This document shows, in pieces, positions 5,431 to 9,755 of a stretch of DNA of 9,755 nucleotides. The first letter of the stretch is position 1. The number at the start of each line of letters is the position of its first letter. Location of the stretch: assembly GCA_903924005.1 (NCBI GenBank), contig CAIXZV010000037.1:1-9755 (forward strand). The letters run 5' to 3'. The stretch is from an uncultured Chloroflexota bacterium (lineage in GTDB: Bacteria > Chloroflexota > Limnocylindria > Limnocylindrales > CSP1-4). A program made the position numbers and the translations under genes. The notes under the pieces were generated by a model that saw only the letters and a list, made by a program, of their open reading frames with translations, did no database searches and had not been told where the DNA came from.

Positions 5431-6874
5431 AGCTGTCGAACCCCACGCCCAACGCGTCCATCGCGCGCAGGAACAAGGAGCGCTGACCGCCCGCAGCGTC
5501 GGCCCCCATCACCGCGTGCCGCATCAGCTCCACCGCCGGGGTCCGGAGCGGCTCCGGCGGGATGGGCACGGGCGTGGAGCGGACAAAGCGCAGGCGCAGC
5601 AGCTCGGAGTCCGGGCGCAGCACCTTGTCGCGCAGAATCCCCGCTGCCCAGCGGCTCGCGCCCACGCCAAGGCCTGTGTAGCCCAACGCGTAGTGGACAC
5701 GCCCACCCAGCACGTCCCCGAAGGTCACCGTGAAGCGCGTGGTGGTGTCGATGGCGCCGCCCCACCGATGGCTGAACCCAACGCCATCCAGCTGCGGGAA
5801 CGCCTCGGCGAAGTGCCGCTCCAGCACGGCGAAGGTCTCGGCCCGCTGATCGTGCGCCGGCACCACCTGGCTGCCCGGGTGGTAGATGGCGTCGTACCCG
5901 CCCCAGAGGATCCGGTTGTCGGCCGAGAGGCGGAAGTAGTGGAACTGGTTGCCCGAGTCCGACATCCCATACCGGCCCGCCCAGCCGATGGACGCGCGCT
6001 GAGACGCAGTGAGCGGCTCGGTCATCAGGACGTAGTCGTAGATTGGGACAAACGTGGGCACGAGACGACGCAGCCACCCGCTGTAGGCGGAGGTGGCCAC
6101 GAGCACCTGATCGGCACGCACCACCGCCCCGCCATCCACCGCCCCGCCATCCACCACGACGTCAACGCCGCCGGCACGACGCCGCAGCCCGGTGACGCGG
6201 CTGCCCTCAAAGACACGGGCGCCGCGCTTCTCGGCGGATGTCGCCAGCCCCCAGGCCAATTTGGCGGGGTTGACCATCACACAGTGCTCAGGGCTCGAAA
6301 TGGCACCTGCCAGCCAGCGCGGCGATGGGACCTCGGCCTGCACGGCGTCCCGGTCTAGGAAGCGCACGCCGCCGCCAAAGCGCTCAGCGACTTCTGTCCA
6401 CTCGCGGAGCCCGTCCACCTCGTGGGGCGCCGCGGCAACGATCAACTGGCCCGTCGCCTCAAGTTCGGCATCGATGCCATCGGCAGCCACAAACGCCACA
6501 AGCTCCGCCAGGTTGCGGCGCCCTTCGGCCTCAAGCAGGTCCAGCTCCTCGGAAAAGTGGAGGAGTCCGTTGGCCAGACCGTGGGTGAGCGAGGCCTCGC
6601 AGAAGCCGCCGTTGCGGCCGCTGGCGCCCCAGCCCACGCGATCAGCCTCCAGCACCACGACGCGCAGCGAAGGGTCCGTCTGCAGCAGCTGGACTGCGGC
6701 CCAGAGACCAGTAAAGCCGCCGCCGATGATGGCGACATCCGCCTCCACATGACCGCGTGCAGGAACCCGTGCCGGTCCCGGATCCCCGCTGGTCCACCAG
6801 TAACTGCCGCCGGCCAGCGGGGCGGCTTGAGCCGCCGACACGGGGGCAGACAGACCGCTCACGGTGGGGGGCAT
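5429..6874 (-). CDS. FAD-dependent amine oxidase, PuuB/DadA type
   Basis: The 481-residue protein belongs to the DAO/PuuB family of flavin oxidoreductases (COG0665), which oxidise an amine C-N bond to imine or aldehyde, usually giving H2O2. The dinucleotide fold is VAIIGGGFTGLWAA (48-60, GGGFTG 51-56), with E77 placed to bind the adenosine ribose. GASGRNGG (83-90) is the family signature typical of gamma-glutamylputrescine oxidase PuuB. The C-terminal FAD contact is YALGYTGLGVGASRWA (395-410). ATG 6874 is preferred because the dinucleotide fold starts about 45 residues later and a TATCCT box ends 7 nt before it. The frame is open further upstream to 7027, with another ATG at 6904, but that part is not family-like. 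It is divergent from an aminotransferase-IclR operon, which suggests amine catabolism. The substrate is unknown. A 5-residue tandem duplication lies at 242-251. Confidence 0.9.
   Translation of the reverse strand: MPPTVSGLSAPVSAAQAAPLAGGSYWWTSGDPGPARVPARGHVEADVAIIGGGFTGLWAAVQLLQTDPSLRVVVLEADRVGWGASGRNGGFCEASLTHGLANGLLHFSEELDLLEAEGRRNLAELVAFVAADGIDAELEATGQLIVAAAPHEVDGLREWTEVAERFGGGVRFLDRDAVQAEVPSPRWLAGAISSPEHCVMVNPAKLAWGLATSAEKRGARVFEGSRVTGLRRRAGGVDVVVDGGAVDGGAVVRADQVLVATSAYSGWLRRLVPTFVPIYDYVLMTEPLTASQRASIGWAGRYGMSDSGNQFHYFRLSADNRILWGGYDAIYHPGSQVVPAHDQRAETFAVLERHFAEAFPQLDGVGFSHRWGGAIDTTTRFTVTFGDVLGGRVHYALGYTGLGVGASRWAAGILRDKVLRPDSELLRLRFVRSTPVPIPPEPLRTPAVELMRHAVMGADAAGGQRSLFLRAMDALGVGFDS
6122..6151. 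repeat. 15-bp perfect tandem duplication inside oxidase gene
   Basis: The 15-bp unit CACCGCCCCGCCATC is present twice in direct tandem (6122-6136 and 6137-6151). The duplication is in frame and encodes DGGAV-DGGAV on the minus strand, in a loop before the strand VVRADQVLVATSAY. It looks like a recent slippage duplication that the protein tolerates. Confidence 0.8.
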
Positions 6875-6881
6875 ACCCGGC

Positions 6882-6887
6882 AGGATA
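6882..6887 (-). promoter_or_regulatory. Candidate -10 box for FAD oxidase, leaderless spacing
   Basis: On the minus strand TATCCT (TANNNT type) is followed by 7 nt and then ATG 6874. Transcription would start at or next to the start codon. No convincing -35 box or Shine-Dalgarno is visible. This also supports ATG 6874 over the upstream ATG at 6904. Confidence 0.45.
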
Positions 6888-6922
6888 GCGCGGATTTTGC
6901 GCATGATGTGGCCATACCCGTG

Positions 6923-6962
6923 CGGATTTCGAACCCCAGCGCCCCGTAGGGAACGAAATTCG
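6923..6962. promoter_or_regulatory. Operator-like inverted repeat in divergent promoter region
   Basis: CGGATTTCGAACCC (6923-6936) and GGGAACGAAATTCG (6949-6962) form an imperfect inverted repeat, 11 of 14 matched, with a 12-nt spacer. Each arm has its own small palindrome: TTCGAA at 6928-6933 and ACGAAATTCGT at 6953-6963. The position between two divergent genes, and just before a candidate -35 box at 6965, suits a regulator binding site. The IclR protein encoded at 8535 is the obvious candidate; that pairing is inference. Confidence 0.4.
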
Positions 6963-6964
6963 TG

Positions 6965-6994
6965 TTGACGACGATTGGGCTCTTGTGTCACCAT
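6965..6994 (+). promoter_or_regulatory. Candidate promoter of aminotransferase-IclR operon
   Basis: TTGACG (6965-6970) is a 5-of-6 match to a sigma-70 -35 box. The best -10 at 18 nt spacing is only CACCAT (6989-6994). Transcription from here would leave a 5' leader of about 130 nt, which holds two small hairpins (CCGGT/ACCGG near 7028-7044 and AGCCC/GGGCT at 7090-7102). No known riboswitch fold was recognised. Confidence 0.3.
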
Positions 6995-7118
6995 GCCCGG
7001 AGTCGCTGCTCTGCCCGCCCGGCGCACCGGTCTGCCAACCGGCGCTGCGAGTGGGGCCCCGCACGCCGCCGGTCCCCTCGGTGGCCCACAGCCCTATGGG
7101 CTTTGCGGGGTCGACACC

Positions 7119-7124
7119 AGGAGG
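7119..7124 (+). promoter_or_regulatory. Strong Shine-Dalgarno fixing the aminotransferase start
   Basis: A perfect AGGAGG ends 4 nt before ATG 7129. It decides for this start over a GTG 48 codons upstream in the same frame. It is the only full-consensus ribosome binding site seen in the window. Confidence 0.85.
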
Positions 7125-7128
7125 CATT

Positions 7129-8511
7129 ATGACCGCCGAGCCCACGACAAAGCCCGCCCCTACCCTTGCACGCCGCAAGCAGCTTGAGATGTACCGCCGG
7201 GCGCTCGCAACGCTCCCAGGCGGCACCAACTCAAACTTCCGCGCCTGGGGCGATGACACGATCTACATCGATCGTGGCAAGGGCGGCACCATCTGGGACT
7301 TGGACGGCAACGAGTTCATCGACATGCGCATGGGCTACGGCCCAGTGATCCTCGGCCACGCCGATGATCGCGTTGACGACTACGTCAACGAGCGCATGCG
7401 CCGCGGCGTCAGCTTCTCGCTCACAAGCGAGGATGAGGTCAAGGCCATGGAGCTGCTCAAGCAGCTCAACCCCTGGGTGGACATGGCCCGCATGACGGTG
7501 TCGGGCACCGAGGCCACCATGCACGCGATGCGTCTGGCCCGCGCCTTCACCGGCAAGACCAAGATCGTGAAGTTTGAGGGCCAGTACCACGGCGTCCACG
7601 ACTACGCGCTCATCAGCGTCGCGCCCAACAACATGGCGGACCTGGGCGATGAGGACAACCCGGTTGGGCTGATCTGGGGCCGCGGCATCCCCGAGATCAT
7701 CGCCAAGACGATCGTCCCGGCCCGGTACAACAACCTCGCGCAGCTGCGCCGGCTCTTTGAGCGGGATCAGGACATTGCGGCGGTCATCGTGGAGCCGGTC
7801 CTAGGCAACGCCGCGGGCATCTTGCCGGCGCCCGGCTTCCACAAGGCCATGCGAGCGCTCACCGAAGAGTTCGGCATCCTGCTGATCTTTGATGAGGTCA
7901 AGACCGGCTTCCGCTTTGCCAAGGGCGGCGCGGCCGAGTATTTCGGCATCACGCCGGACATCGGCACGTACGCAAAGGCGATGGGCAACGGCTACCCCGT
8001 TGCGGCGTTCGGCGGGCGCCAGGCCATCATGGACATGCTCCCAAGCAAGGTCAGCCACGGCGGCACCTACGCAGGCAACCGCGTTGCTGCAGCGGCCGCC
8101 ACCAAGACCCTTGAGATCCTGCGCGACACCACGGCCCTCGCGGACATCCACGCAGCTGGCAAGCGGCTCCAGGCCGGCATTGCCGGGGTGGTCGAGTCAA
8201 AGGGCCTGCCTTACCACTTCACCGGTCATTACCCGATGTTCAGCGTGATGTTCACCGACAAGGTGGCCACGGAATACCGCGACTGGGCCGCCACGGACCA
8301 CGAGCTGTACGACGCGGTGGCAGTTGGGATGCACGCCCGCGGCGCCATGCCGGAGCCGGACAGCCGGGAGCCCTGGTTCATCTGCGAGGCGCACGCCACG
8401 GGCGACACCATCGACCGGATCATCTCAATCTTTACGGACTCGCTCAATGCGGCGCTTGAGCTTCGAGCTCACGGCGGCCTCGGCGCGGGCGCCGGGCAGG
8501 CAGACCACTGA
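7129..8511 (+). CDS. Class III PLP aminotransferase, glutamate-1-semialdehyde aminomutase-like
   Basis: This is a 460-residue fold-type I, class III aminotransferase of the GSAM-like subgroup, often annotated 'aspartate aminotransferase family'. WDLDGNEFIDM and LGHAD lie in the N-terminal domain. SGTEA (125-129) should contact the PLP phosphate. FEGQYHG has aromatic Y153 to stack on the ring. IFDEVKTGFRF carries D255, which pairs with the pyridine nitrogen. K283 in YAKAMGNGYP is the Schiff-base lysine. SHGGTYAGN is the usual later phosphate loop. All key residues are present, so it should be active, moving an amino group from an amine or amino acid to a keto acid or within a molecule. ATG 7129 is fixed by the AGGAGG. 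The neighbours are an IclR gene 23 nt downstream and a divergent PuuB-like oxidase, with no other haem genes, so true hemL function in tetrapyrrole synthesis is less likely than catabolism. Confidence 0.92.
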   Translation: MTAEPTTKPAPTLARRKQLEMYRRALATLPGGTNSNFRAWGDDTIYIDRGKGGTIWDLDGNEFIDMRMGYGPVILGHADDRVDDYVNERMRRGVSFSLTSEDEVKAMELLKQLNPWVDMARMTVSGTEATMHAMRLARAFTGKTKIVKFEGQYHGVHDYALISVAPNNMADLGDEDNPVGLIWGRGIPEIIAKTIVPARYNNLAQLRRLFERDQDIAAVIVEPVLGNAAGILPAPGFHKAMRALTEEFGILLIFDEVKTGFRFAKGGAAEYFGITPDIGTYAKAMGNGYPVAAFGGRQAIMDMLPSKVSHGGTYAGNRVAAAAATKTLEILRDTTALADIHAAGKRLQAGIAGVVESKGLPYHFTGHYPMFSVMFTDKVATEYRDWAATDHELYDAVAVGMHARGAMPEPDSREPWFICEAHATGDTIDRIISIFTDSLNAALELRAHGGLGAGAGQADH

Positions 8512-8520
8512 CCGAGAACC

Positions 8521-8525
8521 GGGAG
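8521..8525 (+). promoter_or_regulatory. Ribosome binding site of IclR regulator
   Basis: GGGAG at 8521-8525 is followed by 9 nt and ATG 8535. An out-of-frame ATG at 8530 sits between them, but only 8535 opens the IclR frame. Confidence 0.5.
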
Positions 8526-8534
8526 CCCGATGCG

Positions 8535-9305
8535 ATGCCCCTTGACGGCAATGCCGTCCGGTCGGTTGACCGGGCCGCGGCCCTGCTGCTCGCTCTTGGG
8601 GACAGTCACGGGGAGGCGGGCGTCACCGAACTCGCCCGCCGTCTCGGACTGCACAAGTCCACGGCATCTCGCCTCCTGGCCACGCTTGAGAAGCGCGGCC
8701 TCGTGGAGCAGGACGAGGAGTCCGGCAAGTACCGGCTGGGCCTGGTGGTGATCCGCCTGGCTGGCCACGCCGAGCGGGCGCTGGACCTGCGGTCCATCGC
8801 CATGCCGGAACTGGACCGCCTCGCGCGCTCAACCCGGGAGACCACCGGGATCGGCATCGTGGAGGGGGACTTCCTGCGAACGATTGCGCAGGTGGATGGG
8901 CCCAACCTCACAGCCATGTCCGATTGGACCGGCCGTGGCGCACCGCTCCACAGCGTGGCCGCAGGCAAGGTGTTGCTCTCATCGCTCCCGGAGCGCGAGA
9001 TCATGCGTCTGGTCCGCCGAGGTCTCGACCAGCGGACGGACCGAACCATCACCACCCTGGAGCCGCTGCTCGAGGAGTTGGCCCGGGTTCGCCGACGCGG
9101 CTTTGCCACGGCGTTTGGCGAGTACGACGCGACGCTCAACGCCATCGCTGCGCCCGTGTACGACGTTCGCGGCAACGTGGTGGCCGCGCTGGGCGTCTGG
9201 GGCTCCTGCTCAAGGATCACGCCGGCCCGCGTGCCGGAGCTCGTCCAGGCCGCCCGAACGGCGGCTGCGGCGGTCTCCGTCCGCCTCGGAGGCACGCCCG
9301 CCTAG
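8535..9305 (+). CDS. IclR family transcriptional regulator
   Basis: The 256-residue protein has the standard IclR architecture and length. An N-terminal winged helix-turn-helix spans about 8-70: SVDRAAALLLAL, then VTELARRLGLHKSTASRLLATLEKRGLV with the recognition helix around 41-50, then a wing ending KYRLG. The effector-binding domain follows, with PLHSVAAGKVLLSSLP (137-152) and GEYDATLNAIAAPVYDVRGNVVAALGV (195-221), the usual ligand-pocket segments. Its gene starts 23 nt after the aminotransferase stop, so the two are probably one transcript, giving autoregulation if the regulator acts on the 6875-7128 region. IclR proteins typically sense a small carboxylate or aromatic intermediate of the pathway they control. 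Whether it represses or activates, and its ligand, cannot be read from sequence. TAG stop at 9303-9305. Confidence 0.93.
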   Translation: MPLDGNAVRSVDRAAALLLALGDSHGEAGVTELARRLGLHKSTASRLLATLEKRGLVEQDEESGKYRLGLVVIRLAGHAERALDLRSIAMPELDRLARSTRETTGIGIVEGDFLRTIAQVDGPNLTAMSDWTGRGAPLHSVAAGKVLLSSLPEREIMRLVRRGLDQRTDRTITTLEPLLEELARVRRRGFATAFGEYDATLNAIAAPVYDVRGNVVAALGVWGSCSRITPARVPELVQAARTAAAAVSVRLGGTPA

Positions 9306-9354
9306 TTTCGGGTGGCCATGGCGAATGCCACGGTCTCGCGAGGCCGCGCTAGGC
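9300..9354. repeat. Inverted repeats between IclR and MscS-type genes
   Basis: GCCTAG (9300-9305, containing the IclR stop) pairs with CTAGGC (9349-9354, overlapping the next -10 box). Inside are GTGGC/GCCAC (9312-9316 and 9327-9331) and a near-perfect 14-nt palindrome at 9332-9345 centred on CTCGCGAG. These could terminate the operon or form an operator for the channel gene. There is no T-tract. Confidence 0.4.
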
Positions 9355-9355
9355 T
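9350..9355 (+). promoter_or_regulatory. Candidate -10 box for MscS-type gene, leaderless spacing
   Basis: TAGGCT (TANNNT type) is followed by GTGCCC and then ATG 9362, so transcription could begin at the A of the start codon. There is no Shine-Dalgarno. ATGCCA at 9325-9330 is a weak -35 match at 19 nt spacing. Confidence 0.5.
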
Positions 9356-9361
9356 GTGCCC

Positions 9362-9755
9362 ATGAAGATCCCTGCTGATCTCCAGGCGGCCGCGCTTGAG
9401 ATCCTGCTCAGCACCATTCTGCCGATCCTGCTCATCCTGCTGATCGCGCTCATGATCATCAGGACCGCGCACGGGTTTGTCCACGGTGTTGTCCGGCGCT
9501 TGCTGGACCGCGAGACCGCCGAGGGCACCGCGCAGGAGTTGAGCGCCGTCGAAGTGAAGAAGCGCATCGACACCATCGACGCGCTGGTCGCCAACGCCAT
9601 CAAGGCCTTTGTCGCGATGATCGCGCTGGTCATGGTCCTGGGCAAACTCAACCTTGATGTTGGCCCAGCCGTCGCCGGCCTTGGCGTCGTGGGGATCGCG
9701 GTGGGTTTTGGCGCCCAGAGCCTGGTCAAGGACTACTTCAACGGCGCGCTGCTCC
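9362..9755 (+). CDS. MscS family mechanosensitive ion channel (N-terminal part)
   Basis: The reading frame runs from ATG 9362 off the end of the window, giving 131 residues and one extra base. A first membrane helix spans about 11-33 (ALEILLSTILPILLILLIALMII). A charged loop follows (RRLLDRETAEGTAQELSAVEVKKR), then a second helix at about 76-95. Residues 101-131 hold the pore helix of MscS channels: GPAVAGLGVVGIAVGFGAQSLVKDYFNGALL, where packed Gly and Ala line the pore and a GAQSLVKDYFNG kink leads into the beta domain, which lies outside the window. The channel would sit in the cytoplasmic membrane and release solutes on hypo-osmotic shock. The short N-terminus with few helices resembles E. 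coli MscS-size members rather than MscK types. It lies 56 nt after the IclR gene with its own apparent promoter and so is probably not part of the catabolic operon. Confidence 0.9.
   Translation, partial: MKIPADLQAAALEILLSTILPILLILLIALMIIRTAHGFVHGVVRRLLDRETAEGTAQELSAVEVKKRIDTIDALVANAIKAFVAMIALVMVLGKLNLDVGPAVAGLGVVGIAVGFGAQSLVKDYFNGALL

Noticed and set aside
5516..6358. Plus-strand open frame of 280 codons inside the FAD oxidase
   Set aside because: It is the complement of a gene with GGGFTG and GASGRNGG motifs; its own product is His/Arg/Pro-rich without a fold pattern.
6875..7027. N-terminal extension of the FAD oxidase up to 7027
   Set aside because: Arg/Gly-rich residues not typical of the family, overlapping the operator-like repeats; ATG 6874 places the Rossmann fold at a usual distance.
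6985..7128. Upstream GTG start of the aminotransferase
   Set aside because: The added 48 residues are Pro/Cys-rich and unlike the family, while a perfect AGGAGG lies 4 nt before ATG 7129.
6993..7187. Possible leader peptide before the aminotransferase
   Set aside because: Its frame runs past the aminotransferase start, has no ribosome binding site, and shows no run of regulatory codons.
1..9755. CRISPR array, insertion sequence or prophage signs
   Set aside because: No regularly spaced repeats, no transposase or integrase, and no terminal inverted repeats with target duplications were seen.

Overview
This is a 9.75 kb chromosomal window from a GC-rich bacterium with tightly packed genes. 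GC-rich codon use, weak or missing Shine-Dalgarno sequences before several starts, and the gene types (DUF885 peptidase, PuuB-like oxidase, IclR regulator, MscS channel) would fit a Chloroflexota lineage (Limnocylindria or Thermomicrobia type) or an actinobacterium. No marker gene here settles this. There is no rRNA, tRNA, CRISPR array, integrase or transposase, so nothing marks the window as a mobile island.

Left third (1-4745, + strand). The window opens in the last 66 codons of an unidentified gene with a very acidic tail. Two hairpins separate it from a 910-residue protein at 284-3016, the most unusual gene here. Its N-terminal half looks like a Zn-ribbon DNA methylase of the COG1743/DUF1156 kind, with a SAM-type DPF motif, a four-cysteine ribbon and an NPW motif, but the catalytic (D/N)PPY position reads TLPQ. 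Its C-terminal part looks like a winged helix followed by a PD-(D/E)XK-like domain with an EVE motif. It may be an inactivated modification enzyme turned into a DNA-sensing or DNA-cutting protein, and a defence role is possible but unproven. A cytoplasmic DUF885 zinc peptidase follows 43 nt later and ends just before a strong hairpin.

Middle (4746-7128, mostly - strand). A 101-residue hypothetical protein and a 481-residue FAD amine oxidase of the PuuB/DadA type are read leftward. The 175 nt between them is packed with inverted repeats, including two copies of one stem-loop element in opposite orientation. The 254 nt upstream of the oxidase is a divergent control region with operator-like inverted repeats.

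Right third (7129-9755, + strand). A class III aminotransferase similar to glutamate-1-semialdehyde aminomutase and an IclR regulator form an operon with a 23-nt gap. Together with the divergent oxidase they look like a small, locally regulated amine or amino-acid catabolic module of unknown substrate. The window ends inside an MscS-type channel gene whose ATG sits 6 nt after a TANNNT box, as in leaderless transcription. A similar spacing is seen at the oxidase start.
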